Assembly: GCF_910592395.1 (NCBI RefSeq)
Contig: NC_088309.1
Span: 1,676,501-1,740,500, forward strand
DNA: 64,000 nucleotides
Origin: Lineus longissimus
Taxonomy: Eukaryota; Nemertea; Pilidiophora; Heteronemertea; Lineidae
Reading direction: 5' to 3'
A program made the position numbers and the translations under genes. Every line of letters begins with the position of its first letter. The first letter of the stretch is position 1. The notes beneath the pieces are model-generated. The model saw nothing but the letters and a program-made list of their open reading frames with translations, was not told where the DNA came from and ran no database searches. Below are positions 37,901 through 47,428 of this stretch, piece by piece.

Positions 37901-39463
37901 TCTTGAAATATCTGAACGCACCAAAAAATTAATGAGGGTAAGGCCACTGTACCTATATTTACTCTCACACCAGAAAACAGCTATATGTTTCTTGATGAAT
38001 GGAAAACTGGCTTAGCATCAAGCTTAACCACCAAATTTGAACTGTTCCCGCTTTATTGAATCAGCTTCGTACAATACTGTAGGCTATGAAAATGCTACAT
38101 CCTTCCTGTTGCTTCAAAATTCGACTTGATGAGCCCACACGCCAAACACGTTCACAATACGTCCCTCGATAGATTACATGTACTTACATTTGCTGATGAT
38201 CCCGGAGTGTTCCTTTTCTCTCTACCAGATACTTCCTCCTCGTCGAAAAGGCCGCTGATCGTGCTGCCTCCCAATGCCAACTTCGACCTCCTGTAAGATT
38301 ATGCCAGATATGTCGCGTTTGATGAATAAATTCCCATAAAAAGGAGATTATTATGACTGATGCTGATCATGATGACGATGAACATGATGATGGTGTTAAG
38401 TTGCAATGTTGAGTGTAAATTTTAAGCAGGTTGAAGTATATTCTATGTCCCATGCTAGCTGGAGGGTGCCTCGAAGCTGCAGCATGTGTGGATCAAAGAT
38501 ATTTCGTGCACGTGGTCATCCAGTGCTCCTTTCGGCATATTCCTTTTTTCACCATTTTATGTACACGAATGTATCAAAATCTATATGTTGCCAGTAACAG
38601 TGTCTTTGATAGTATATTGTATGATACGAAATCCTTAATTATGTGTCCAATTGATAAATATCATATGATCTAATTTTGGCCAAAGCGATGTTGATGAAAG
38701 ACTGAGGTGAGCCCGAGAAGGCAGGAAATGACTACCTGACTGCGTTAACATTGCAGATAGTAACTGCTGGAAACTGGATACGTGTTCTGAACTCATATTT
38801 CACTGTCGTGGAGACTTGGTAGGAGAAGAACACCTCGCAGATGGTTACTGTTTGAGCGATAAAACCACCTAGAAAAGAAAGAGGTAATGGTCGTGTGATT
38901 TAGACCATCAGTTCGTCGATGATTTCACAAAGTGTACCATCACAGGTATGCCCCCCTCCCCGTAAAACCCTTAAACACAAACATCGCTTTGAGCTGTTCC
39001 CTTCGCTGAAAAACCTCTGTGTGCACATTGCCAGCGTGTTGGGCCCAAAACTCCAAAACCGAAGAATGTACCATTCACTTCGCTGTGCGAAGTAAGAGGT
39101 TACATTTTGTGTATTTTCAATGATAACCCTGGGAGAACAATAGGGCGGACAATATATAATGCTTTAACGATAACGCATGTACTTACACATTGCGCCCAGA
39201 AACAGCAAAATCCAGAAAATCCTTTTGCCCCAAGTTTTGGCGGTCTGTATCCTCGGGATGCCATGACAGTTAGTTGTGGTCGCCCAAGTAGTAGCAATAT
39301 CCGACGCCTTCTCCTTCTCCTTTTTATCCTCGTCTTTTTCATCAAAATAAGTCATGCTTAAATCCGCAGAATTTTCACGAAAAAGTTGTTCGTATAGCGA
39401 TTCCTTCGTGAAACCTTCCTTGATAGGTTTTTCACTCATGCTGCCCCGCCTGAGAGTCATCAT
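34246..39463 (-). CDS. DEG/ENaC (ASIC/FMRFamide-gated type) sodium channel subunit, 13 exons
   Basis: This encodes a trimeric amiloride-sensitive-type cation channel subunit in the plasma membrane. The exons join without a phase conflict into 601 residues. They run 39187-39463, 38736-38868, 38188-38290, 37643-37803, 37387-37493, 36945-37108, 36513-36626, 36140-36269, 35731-35803, 35471-35528, 35121-35197, 34829-34904 and 34246-34578. Family hallmarks are present: the His-Gly gating motif (CHGIPRI, residues 66-72), TM1 (about 81-103), the post-TM1 motif FPAVTICN (125-132), the cysteine-rich extracellular domain with GNCYIFNSG (236-244), and the pore-lining TM2 with the G-x-S selectivity filter (GMS, 508-510) after ADFGGIVGLYL. 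Both ends are cytoplasmic, as usual; the N terminus has a Lys/Glu-rich run. The start ATG has A at -3 (GCGACC before it). Whether it is gated by protons, peptides or bile-acid-like ligands cannot be read from the sequence. It looks intact. Confidence 0.94.
34829..34904 (-). CDS. DEG/ENaC exon 12 (last palm strand)
   Basis: Acceptor TTTGCTTTCAG. It encodes KNLLKVKVFFEELNYQEIKE and SPAYT. The family equivalent is the N-L-L-x-V-x-V-F-F-E-x-L-x-Y strand just before TM2. The donor is GTAAGT, phase 0. Confidence 0.9.
34929..34995 (-). mobile_element. Poly(A)-only retroposition footprint with 15-bp target-site duplication
   Basis: A run of 37 T (34944-34980) is flanked by two perfect copies of TATAGAAGAAAATAC (34929-34943 and 34981-34995). 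On the channel gene's sense strand this reads as a poly(A) tract between direct repeats. That is what target-primed reverse transcription leaves when only the tail of a transcript is copied. It lies in intron 12 and touches no exon. Confidence 0.8.
35121..35197 (-). CDS. DEG/ENaC exon 11
   Basis: The only acceptor consistent with both neighbouring phases is TTTAAATTCAAG at 35198-35209. A nearer CAG would break the frame. It encodes SIYDDAISTSRKDLKNFIIG and a few more residues, a hydrophilic helix before the final palm strand, and ends in phase 2 at GTGAGT. Confidence 0.75.
35471..35528 (-). CDS. DEG/ENaC exon 10 (Y-x-S-S-WP segment)
   Basis: Acceptor GCTCTTTTTCAG. It encodes SDTYFAPTVSSSQWPNDQYQ, matching the family's Tyr...Ser-x-Trp-Pro strand after the last cysteine. 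It ends in phase 0 at GTCAGT. Confidence 0.85.
35731..35803 (-). CDS. DEG/ENaC exon 9
   Basis: Acceptor TTTTTCATTTCAG. It encodes DTCVDGVKHRFSNGLLNCNC and then SWGC, contributing further thumb cysteines. The donor is GTAGGC, phase 2. Confidence 0.85.
36140..36269 (-). CDS. DEG/ENaC exon 8 (cysteine-rich domain)
   Basis: Acceptor TTCTTGACCAG. It contains ACYRTCTQFYIISDCGCVSSDYP, here quoted in parts: ACYRTC, then ISDCGC, then DYP. This is the conserved C-x3-C...CGC...YP order of DEG/ENaC thumbs. It ends in phase 1 at GTAAGT. Confidence 0.9.
36513..36626 (-). CDS. DEG/ENaC exon 7
   Basis: Acceptor TCTCTCTTGTAG. It gives 38 complete codons, TNVFRQAWPYVTLCN through VKYTQK, with one family cysteine, leading into the cysteine-rich segment. 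The donor is GTAGGT, phase 0. Confidence 0.85.
36945..37108 (-). CDS. DEG/ENaC exon 6 (palm domain, LSLELFIEQEEY)
   Basis: Acceptor GGTTTCAG. It encodes GLSLELFIEQEEYIAGLTED, then a His/Asp-containing loop and SPGHLTSISVTK, which is the usual palm strand order. It ends in phase 0 at GTAAGA. Confidence 0.9.
37314..37330. repeat. Poly-C tract (17 C)
   Basis: Homopolymer in intron 5 of the DEG/ENaC gene; reads as G on the transcribed gene's sense strand. Its length in the assembly is unreliable. Confidence 0.9.
37387..37493 (-). CDS. DEG/ENaC exon 5 (GNCYIFNSG)
   Basis: Acceptor TTTACAG. It contains the signature YGNCYIFNSG (family form G-x-C-Y-x-F-N-x-G), followed by a short Arg/Tyr-rich strand, and ends in phase 1 at GTATGC. 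Confidence 0.9.
37643..37803 (-). CDS. DEG/ENaC exon 4 (palm/finger, LLGCTYNGHSC)
   Basis: Acceptor ATTACAG. It encodes an acidic helix region and then the conserved MLLGCTYNGHSCNS, which carries two extracellular cysteines of the family. It ends in phase 2 at GTAAGC. Confidence 0.9.
38188..38290 (-). CDS. DEG/ENaC exon 3
   Basis: Acceptor AATCTTACAG. It encodes RSKLALGGSTISGLFDEEEV and onward through a charged, probably variable 'finger' segment, ending in phase 0 at GTAAGT. The phase matches both neighbours. Confidence 0.85.
38736..38868 (-). CDS. DEG/ENaC exon 2 (end of TM1, FPAVTICN)
   Basis: The acceptor TTTCTTTTCTAG completes a Cys codon, then GFIAQTVTICEVFF finishes TM1. The conserved FPAVTICN lies at residues 125-132. 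The donor is AG-GTAGTC, phase 2. Confidence 0.9.
39187..39463 (-). CDS. DEG/ENaC exon 1 (N terminus, HG motif, start of TM1)
   Basis: Begins with ATGATG. A second Met (MSEKP) at residue 9 could also serve as the start. It contains the charged linker DEKDEDKKEKEK, the His-Gly motif at residues 67-68 and the first half of TM1 (RIFWILLFLGAM). It ends in phase 1 at a GTAAGT donor. Confidence 0.9.
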
Positions 39464-40225
39464 GGTCGCGCACGCTTGTAAATATTTTTGCTGGAAGTCT
39501 GGGGGTTATCGTATTCAATTTCCACGTCGCCATTGCGTTTAAACTTCCAATATCCCAATTCCCACGGCAACAAGTGACAAACAATCGTGTATTTCCTTCC
39601 TGTCTATATTCTGGTTCATCAGCCAACGGGAATGTTACGTAACTAAATGGATGGCTTCTTAGCTCTACCGATGTCATCATCCGTTACAGCGTGTGTCCAT
39701 ATCATTAGCGTTATTGTTTATAGTGAAGCACTATACACTGCTACAAGTAATGCAATTTCCAATCACTGTTGAGGAAGGGAGGGAACACGAATATTGGAAG
39801 ATGACGGGTTAGCCGATTTCGTGGTAATAATGCCCGTGGTATGTTTGTCCTTTTAACGTGCATTCGAAAAGCCAGCCAATCAGCGATAGATTTTACCACC
39901 TACTTGCTGATGTTTACTTTGCATTGTATGATATACGATTTGATCGAATGCAGACGACAGCCCCTTGTAGTACTTCAACTCAAGCTGTTAACCGTTTTAT
40001 CCTTTTAACAAATAAACAACATACAACGCAATTAAAACAACTATAAACAGTTCATATTTGATGCGACTTTTTCCTTCGATTGATCAACACGATTCTTCAA
40101 TTAAGTAATTGCCTCATTTTTGTTTGAGGAAAGCCCAATTGAGAATCATAGGTAAACATCATCCCATCTAAGTGCGACTTTGGCAAAACAGCCAACTTGG
40201 GGCATGCAATCATTATTGTAACGTC

Positions 40226-40271
<46 letters not shown>

Positions 40272-41296
40272 GCTCGACCGAAACGATTTTGTTTTTGTGA
40301 CCTAAGAACCGCAATGCACCATTACATGCAGAGATCAACAAGGATATAGTTTCCTCTTGAATACCATCTATATGCGTCACGAGCTCCAGTACAAATTAAC
40401 AGCAGGAGTTAATGAAATACCCTTTATTGTGGCAAATCTAGCTGATACTCGTGGGGCATTCCCTGGCAAACTCGCTTGTCGCATTGATAGCTACATGTAC
40501 GACAAGTCATCAGCAGCGTTCAAACCACTCTTTTGGACATGTATGATCACAGTCTGGATGCTGAAGCCCATAGCATACCTAGTTAATTGTTAATGCAAAA
40601 CTACTACTTAAAACATAGTTGACACCATGATTTCTTCCGACAACCATGCGAAGTGCCCGTTTCCATGGTAACCACTCTCAAAAACGTATATTTTGTCAAT
40701 GTTAATTACGAACCATTTAGAAGAGATATCAACTTGGTTTCTAGGTCTATTCCTATGACATATTAGGTTGCCTTCCTGCAAGTTACCTTTTGAAATCACG
40801 TCGTTTAGAAAAGCCTACGTCTGCAGGTATAGTTGTAGGTTGCGGAGAATATGGCAGGGATCTGTTGAACGGCGCCGTCGAGCGATTTCAATATTGCTTC
40901 AAGACTTTGCCTGTCAGCAACGAACTCCAAGAACTGGCACGCACTGGATGACGGTATACATCATGTGGCATGTCAGTTTTTGGCAGCGTTCAGACCTGGA
41001 GGAGTAATGAGACAAAAGAGGAAATTGTGGTTTGTATCCATGGATGGGCTAGTTATCCGTGAGTGTGCTTGTTGTGATAGCTGCGACAAGATTGACAAGT
41101 GGCGCCTTATTTGGTCCATACCCTATCAATAAGGTGTACATATCAAATACTTAGGCTATTAGATGTAATGAGGCCGGTTGAGGGGGCCTATTTTATGGGT
41201 TCTCGGCCTAAATGAAACAGACGCGGCTCAACCAGCTGAATTAATTCGACGTCCCTGGAAGTGGATGCTGGATCGAGTTGGCCCCCTACTTCATTT
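39464..41296. other. Intergenic stretch between receptor 3' end and channel 5' end
   Basis: This holds the upstream region of the DEG/ENaC gene and the 3' flank of the receptor gene. A 41-base poly-T run lies at 40228-40268. No TATA box or gene was recognised. A 78-codon frame at 40357-40593 (plus) has no family match. Confidence 0.5.
40228..40268. repeat. Poly-T tract (41 T)
   Basis: A long homopolymer between genes. Unlike the tract at 34944, I see no flanking direct repeat, so a retroposition origin is not shown. Confidence 0.9.
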
Positions 41297-42310
41297 TTAA
41301 CATAATCCCTTTAAATTCTTTGACCTAAACAAAATGTGTATCATCTCCTTTCTCAATCGAGCACATGGCAAAACATACAGGTACGAATTTAAACAATAAT
41401 TCATACAAGCAAAGATAATCCCAATATTCAGTGTTAGCTTTTTGTAGAGACTAACATCAGGCGTTACTTCCCCTTGCCAATACTGCCAAAAGAAATCGGA
41501 GCAAAACTCCGGTATACTGAGAACAAGGAAAGACATCGTAACTAACACAGTGACCGTTGTAAATGATGCTTCATTTGAAGACGTACTGGACTTGTTCAGA
41601 GATTTGTCCTGCCTGCTTTGGATAACAGCTAACACGATACCTATGTTAAAGATAGCAAGTGTAGCAAAAGGTACAAATGTTTTAAGCATGTGGATACAGA
41701 GGACAAACACTTTGTCATACGGTTCGGGGATTTGATACGGGCATAACCAGTGTGCGTACTTCTCCTGCCAAGTGCGCGAGATATTTACCAAACCAACGCA
41801 TATGCCCAACAAAAATATAATGGCGGCGGTTATTCTTGCCCTGTGCATTGTGCAGATCATTGGTGCTTTGAATGGCCATGTGACAGCAAGAAAACGGTCA
41901 AAGATCATGACGACTAGAAGCCAGGGCGAAGGTACCACACCGAGAAAGTAACTCGAATGGTAATAAATACAAAAATACATCTTTACCTGTCCATCAGCGA
42001 GCATATGTGGTGTCATCACGAGCAAATACCGCAGCACGATTCTTCCGTAAATATATAGAGAGTCAGCCACGGCCAAACAACGCATGTAGAAACAAGTTGT
42101 ACTCTTCTCATACTTTTTCTGGTTCATAAGAAGAAAGCTTGAAAAATTTCCAAATAGCCCCACGATTATCAAAACTGGTGGTAGAGGTACAGTCATAACA
42201 TAAACTGCAATATCTACACCGTATTTAAGATAACTTTCATCCGCGATGATGGCAGTACGAGTTTCGTCTCGTACGGAAGAATTTGAACCGGATGAAAATA
42301 AAACTTCCAT
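41297..42310 (-). CDS. Rhodopsin-class (class A) G-protein-coupled receptor, single exon, peptide-receptor-like orphan
   Basis: This is a seven-transmembrane receptor of 337 residues with an N-terminal extracellular segment carrying Asn-Ser-Ser. TM1 has the conserved Gly-Asn (GLFGNFSSF), TM2 LAVADSLYIY, and TM3 begins after a conserved-type Cys and ends in DRFLAVTWP, a DRF variant of DRY. TM5 contains FVPFATLAIFNIGIVLAVI, and a Ser-rich third intracellular loop follows. TM6 (FLVLSIPEF) lacks the usual CWxP Cys-Trp but keeps the Pro. TM7 has LNSYLYVL in place of NPxxY. A short basic tail follows (ARLRKEMIHILF). The layout resembles invertebrate FMRFamide/peptide receptor-like orphans; the ligand is unknown. 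The frame opens further upstream to a TTG, so I take the first ATG (42308-42310, ATGG context). No introns. Confidence 0.88.
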   Translation of the reverse strand: MEVLFSSGSNSSVRDETRTAIIADESYLKYGVDIAVYVMTVPLPPVLIIVGLFGNFSSFLLMNQKKYEKSTTCFYMRCLAVADSLYIYGRIVLRYLLVMTPHMLADGQVKMYFCIYYHSSYFLGVVPSPWLLVVMIFDRFLAVTWPFKAPMICTMHRARITAAIIFLLGICVGLVNISRTWQEKYAHWLCPYQIPEPYDKVFVLCIHMLKTFVPFATLAIFNIGIVLAVIQSRQDKSLNKSSTSSNEASFTTVTVLVTMSFLVLSIPEFCSDFFWQYWQGEVTPDVSLYKKLTLNIGIIFACMNYCLNSYLYVLPCARLRKEMIHILFRSKNLKGLC

Positions 42311-43892
42311 GGAGAACTTTAGAGTCAACCTTCAATTATGTAATGTTGTACATTATAGGAATTGAGCAGATGGAGGTCTTGGATAGCCGGCGTGAAAATA
42401 CTGTTGGCAGTGAGTCGGCCAATATTGGAGACGTACCGCCAGGTGAAGATCAATACCTTCCGATGACATTAGTGCATCCAGATCATTGATGACGTCCCTG
42501 CCCAAATGTGGTTTTTTTGGTGTGTCTGTTTTCATGCAATAAGAGTCAAAAGTCTTCACCTGGATGATTTCCGCTCAAAACTATTTGTTGTGTTTTCGGC
42601 TTTATGCTTAGCGGAAGTGGACATGTGATCTGGTTTTGGATTATTGACACCATTTTGTCCGATCTCACCTAGATTTCCCTTTCTGCAGCAATATTGCAAA
42701 GGATATTAATCTTGCAATACAGCTCAGGAATAAAAATCTTATCCGAAATCATTATTCGATCAGGCGTGGGAAATGATGGACAACTGTATTAGCGCATGGG
42801 CTCCGCTGGTTTCCGGTCACGTGCTCCTTGGGCTTGTCCAATATCTCGTTAGATAAGGGACATTGAAACGTTCACCAAACCGTAATAAGCCAGGTTCCGT
42901 AACACCTGCTAACGACGAACTACGAACTATGAATGCGTTTGTCGTTTCATCGAGTCCTGACGCGACAATTGGGCGCTGCACGTGACTTGTAAACACGGCT
43001 GTAAACACGACTCTCGCGCAATACACGTGCAATTTGAGGAGTTGAACAATACTTGCTTAAACTAATTGTTCTCCAGTGACGAGACGTAACCATATCGGCC
43101 ACAGTGCTGTAATATTACAATGCTCCCTTGTTAAATAAGACTTTGCATCGCTTGATTCCAGAAATTTTATATAGTTCGTTAGATTTACAAATAGTACACC
43201 TACAATGGCTTAGTTTTATTTCATTAATATGACACTCTTTGTATCCATAGGCGTGTCGATTTACACTCGGTACTAAAAAACGTTTTTAAGAAGGTTTTTA
43301 GCAGCTGGCGTATAATGAAATTCATTCAGTTTCAGTAAAATTCATATGGTTTACGACACATTGTGGATTATGGCTGAATATTTTTTGGATGTGGGGTTAA
43401 CCACCATCTTATTGCTAGTACTCTTTAATAGCAAGGCGAAACAGCTTTTTATTAAACGTTATTCAAATTCAAAAGTCGCCATTTTTCTGTACCCTGTACT
43501 AAGGAAGAATTCACACTGAATACAAATACATTATCCTGTTATGCCAGTATTGTTATAAATGCTAATGGTTATTTATTCATACCAGTTGCTGTCAGGAAAT
43601 TTTTGGTCTTCCGGCTTGAGTACATACATTCCAACTTGAGTAGATAAACATGACGTTCGTTCTCATAATGGAAGCTGATTTTAGCGAGAAAACGTGACAA
43701 GTGCATCCGATCAAGGCTATTTGTTCTTCTCCGATTAGTAATGCATTAGGCAACATGTCAATGGATAGATGTCACTGGATAGATGTCAGCGGATATTCCG
43801 GTCATATCCACACGTCCACTTCCTTTTTCTGGCGGTGACATTCGTATTTTACATGTATCACGAGAGCGACCAGTGATTAGCACTCTGGGCCA

Positions 43893-44055
43893 GTGTGACA
43901 GCCGATATAGTCCCCCTGGAGTCATAGTCCGGTAGCATTGTATTTGACCAATTAAGCAGCATGATCTATTGTACCGCTAACCCTAACCAAAACATTTAGC
44001 AATGCGGGCTATTGTTACACGGACTATCAGCCCTAGGACTACTATCCCTTGCACA
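43893..44055. repeat. Possible imperfect inverted repeat around GGACTAT words
   Basis: The left part, containing TAGTCCCCCTGGAGTCATAGTCCGG, reads on the opposite strand as ACCGGACTATGACTCCAGG. It resembles the right part, CACGGACTATCAGCCCTAGG. Arms are about 40-50 bp with a spacer of about 60 bp and many mismatches. It could be an old foldback element. Confidence 0.35.
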
Positions 44056-45606
44056 CCGGGGAGGCAAGATATAGGTTTTAATGCCCCTCAACAGGCAAGA
44101 AGATCAGCAAAAACACGCTATTTCACGGGACAATTGTTCTCCCCAGACTCTGTATCGGCACCGATGAGGCATTCACATGCCTTCACCGTACATCATTTTC
44201 CTGTAACAAAGTTGGACTTCCCTCTCAATAAATGAACTAAGTCTCATTGAAGGATCTTTATGAGAGTTCTTTATTACTCTAATCACACGTTATAATTTTG
44301 ATAAAAACAAACAATAACCGGATATACAAAAAATAATTATAAGGCAACAACACCATGTTTAATGTGCGTATACGATACAAATGACTAGCAAATCATAGCT
44401 ATCGGAAGATCCAACTGAAACAGTGTACCTATTAGAATACTGGTAAAAAAGCGCGGCCACCTGTGCTCACCGGTCCTTAAATCTGTAAGTATTGTTCCAA
44501 ATTCTGCCGATCGTGTTATTGATTCAAAGGCCTCAATACAGTGCAAGTGGAGCTTTGTAAATTGCCAACTGGTACTGTATCATGCACACATCGTTTGACC
44601 CAACCAATGATACAGGACCTATTGATCGTTCTGTGTTTTCTGCTATAGCCCCCTAGTGACCGAGTCAAGAATCGGATCGGACCGAAATTGGGTCTCAGGT
44701 TACAATTGACCTGCATGCATCACGCTTTTTTCAATAAAGTGTGGCGATAGGAGGCGACACCAGTGATGACCTTTAGGGAATTAAGAGTCCTGGGTTTATT
44801 TGTCATGAGTGACAGCTGGCAAGTCAACCTGACATAAAAAATATCCTGAATGCAAACATTAAGTTAAGTTATCCAACGTTTCTTAAAAGAAATGAACATC
44901 TTAGTATGTTACGCTGGATGGGATAAGACGTATCGTGCCCGTCCAAAGTCATTCTCGTACATAACAGCTCAGACAAGCAGTTGTCAATGCCTCAGATTCC
45001 TCCTAAATATATGGAAATCGCATAAAAGTTAAATATCCTAGGCTTGACATTATGATGACACCCCCTTTATATATTACATGCAGCTGGTATATCATTGGTA
45101 GATGCGATATTTAACTCAGTTACGAATTTCAGATTGAATTCGTGTCTTGTGTCCACAATACCGTTCAACATCCTCGTGTCACCATATCCTGCATTACACT
45201 CACCGATCACGTACCCTTCCTCGGTCGTCCACAAGGCGATCTCTCCTCAAAGGGCACTATCCTTAGTTGACTTGGTACCTAATGTGATAGAAAATGATAG
45301 AAATTGAGAACCTGTCCACGAAAGATCTGTGACAGTAAAGGTATATGTGGGAAATATATTCGGACCTGAACGACTTTTGTAGTCTTGGTTGCCCCGTGGA
45401 CGCTAACCCAGTTGGAAGTCTCGCTTGCTGCGTGACGCCCCGTTGTCTTGTGTTCCAAACAGCGCTGCTTTCCGAGAACGCTGCTAATCAACATCCGTGA
45501 ACACGAGCGAAACCACATCACATATGCATGTATATCATATGTTCTTATAGCTGAAGCAAAGTGACAGTGTTCCAAAGCGCAAGGGTTGATCGAACTACAC
45601 ATGTCC

Positions 45607-45846
45607 TTATTCAGAGATGACATGTGTCCAGCAATGCAATGTCAGTTCGATTCCAGTGGACCGTCTATTGAAGAAGGAAAACTCGGACGGACGGATGCAT
45701 ATAGGTCGGTCATACTCATCCATGGTTATGTCTGGATTCTTGAAGCATTTGTCCATCAGGTCAATCAACACTGTTTCATTATGAAGTATGACTCGTGTAG
45801 TCCTTAAACGCTCTGGATTTGGAGATGTGACTTCCACTTTTGTCAT
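45607..45846 (-). CDS. Small open reading frame, possible gene or first exon, unrecognised
   Basis: ATG-initiated, 79 codons, ending in TAA. Its composition is protein-like: balanced charged residues, few low-complexity runs, for example VILHNETVLIDLMDKCF and MDEYDRPICIRPSEF. No signal peptide, membrane segment or known motif is visible. It lies in the gap between the receptor and transporter genes on the same strand. It may equally be a chance frame. No function is assigned. Confidence 0.22.
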   Translation of the reverse strand: MTKVEVTSPNPERLRTTRVILHNETVLIDLMDKCFKNPDITMDEYDRPICIRPSEFSFFNRRSTGIELTLHCWTHVISE

Positions 45847-46534
45847 GATTGTGATGCGCCAACATTTACACGATCATCTGGACTCGTTTTCCTTGTCGTG
45901 GTTGGTCCCCGAGGTTTGGCGTGAATACAACAGAAGAGGGAAGAGGTAAAACAAGGCGAAACAAAAACAGATTGTTCAACAAATGCTCAGGTCTACACTA
46001 TCAAACCATTGAGTGCATGAGCTGACGACTAAAAAGTCTTTAGTCACGATCTTCAAGTTACATGTCGTTTTGTTCACATACTTCTACGGCATTGCTACGC
46101 CGGTTTACCCACATATATGCTGAGAAAGGCCTTTTCGCATTGAAAACTCCCAGCTAAGCCAGCAGCATGTCATCATTGTGTGGGTCGACAACAGGCGTGG
46201 AAAGGTGAACCGTAAGCCAAGTGGGATGAGGGATGGCCAGCCCCAGTGTGGAAGCTGGTGCTGCCATCGTGTTCCCGATCATGGATGTATGGTCTGATAG
46301 CGTATTAAACACTGCTAGCGCAAGTTAAACAACCTGAACACGTACTACTCACTGTAAGCAGCAGTATGATTTTCGATTAGTTGAGGTGTTGTTTTACAAA
46401 TTCATAGATTTTGCAGGTGTGCCCGTCTCCCGATGAGTGTGCGGCTGTGACAAAGTTGCAACCTTCGTTCAAATACCGGTGATCAATTTAGAAGAGGCAA
46501 TGTATATGCCAAGACTTATATTCATTCATTTGGA

Positions 46535-46656
46535 TGCAGTGTTTTGAAGATGACGAAAGATGGAAGTGCGGAATTCATACATTTGGTCACAGTGTTTTGA
46601 AGGCGAGGAAAGATGAAAGTGTAAAGTATGAAGTGTGAAGTGTGAAGTGCGAAGTG
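46535..46656. repeat. Local duplication and short GTGTGAA-type tandem repeat
   Basis: AGTGTTTTGAAG plus a related tail (GACGAAAGATGGAAGTG versus GCGAGGAAAGATGAAAGTG) occurs twice about 60 bases apart. It is followed by several copies of a 7-8-base unit (GTATGAA, GTGTGAA, GTGTGAA, GTGCGAA). Confidence 0.65.
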
Positions 46657-47159
46657 CAAATTAAATAAACACATGTAAGTCTTCACTTTCGGTCACCGAG
46701 TGTCTCACCAACAATAACGTCTACCATGCACCATATTACAAAAACGTAAATAAAAGTGTCTATCCGTGTGTTGAGGTTAAACTGCCCATAGTTGCTGCCG
46801 AACGCCGAAAAGCACTGGACAAACCACATGCAGTGCACTGCTTCTTTTGTTGTGTTCCTGTAACTCATTCGTTTGGGAAGACTGCAATTGCCATGTTAGT
46901 TCCCTTCGGACCTTACAGGGCCAGTAACTATCGGTCTAGGCCGCCATCTATACCATAGCAGCAAATCTATCATAGATTTCCCCTGGAGATGAGGTGTGCC
47001 GTGTGGCATTGGCCTCTCATTCTGTTGCATGGCCATTCCTGTTCACACACTAAGTGTAATTTTGCACATGATGAGGACTCATATAAGAGAAACCTCCGAA
47101 TCTCGTGAATTCGGTCACATTAATATAGGCTAATACAAAAATACGAACTCTGGCTGCCA

Positions 47160-47165
47160 TTTATT
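47160..47165 (-). terminator. Polyadenylation signal AATAAA of the SLC43-like gene
   Basis: AATAAA on the minus strand 44 bases after the transporter stop codon, a normal position for a short 3' untranslated region. Confidence 0.6.
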
Positions 47166-47209
47166 GGTCTAAATAAAGGGTCGTTGAAGGGGTAAGAATT
47201 TATAAAGAT

Positions 47210-47428
47210 TTAAATATTACTTTCGAGTGGATCCTCTAGGATTCTGACCCTGACTTCCATCTGAGGGTCATCTGCGGTAGTCTCGCACAACTGATGATCT
47301 TCTGCACCTTCAAATGACGTCGCCGAAGTGACTGAGACGCCTTCCGCTGCCTTGACCTTTTTGTACCCGATGATGAAATATGGGTGTATGGAAACCAGGC
47401 AAGTAAGCGTTAACAGCAAGGCGTGGAT
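47210..47428 (-). CDS. SLC43-like exon 9 (TM12 and acidic C terminus)
   Basis: Acceptor TTTAATTTCTCTTCAG. It encodes TM12 (IHALLLTLTCLVSIHPYFII) and then a cytoplasmic tail of about 50 residues, rich in Glu and Asp, ending in TAA. Confidence 0.9.
   Translation of the reverse strand: MHALLLTLTCLVSIHPYFIIGYKKVKAAEGVSVTSATSFEGAEDHQLCETTADDPQMEVRVRILEDPLESNI

Larger units (their letters stand above)
42311..47159. other. Intergenic stretch between receptor and transporter genes
   Basis: It holds the upstream region of the receptor gene and two small ATG-initiated minus-strand frames. One, at 45607-45846, is listed separately. The other, at 46683-46868 (61 codons), has one hydrophobic segment (FIYVFVIWCMVDVIVG) ending at a GTGAGA donor-like site. 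There is an inverted-repeat-like segment near 43893-44055 and a short local duplication near 46535-46656. Confidence 0.45.

Noticed and set aside
42311-42328. Six extra codons upstream of the receptor ATG beginning at TTG
   Set aside because: No ATG there; the first in-frame ATG at 42308-42310 has a G at +4 and leaves a full receptor.
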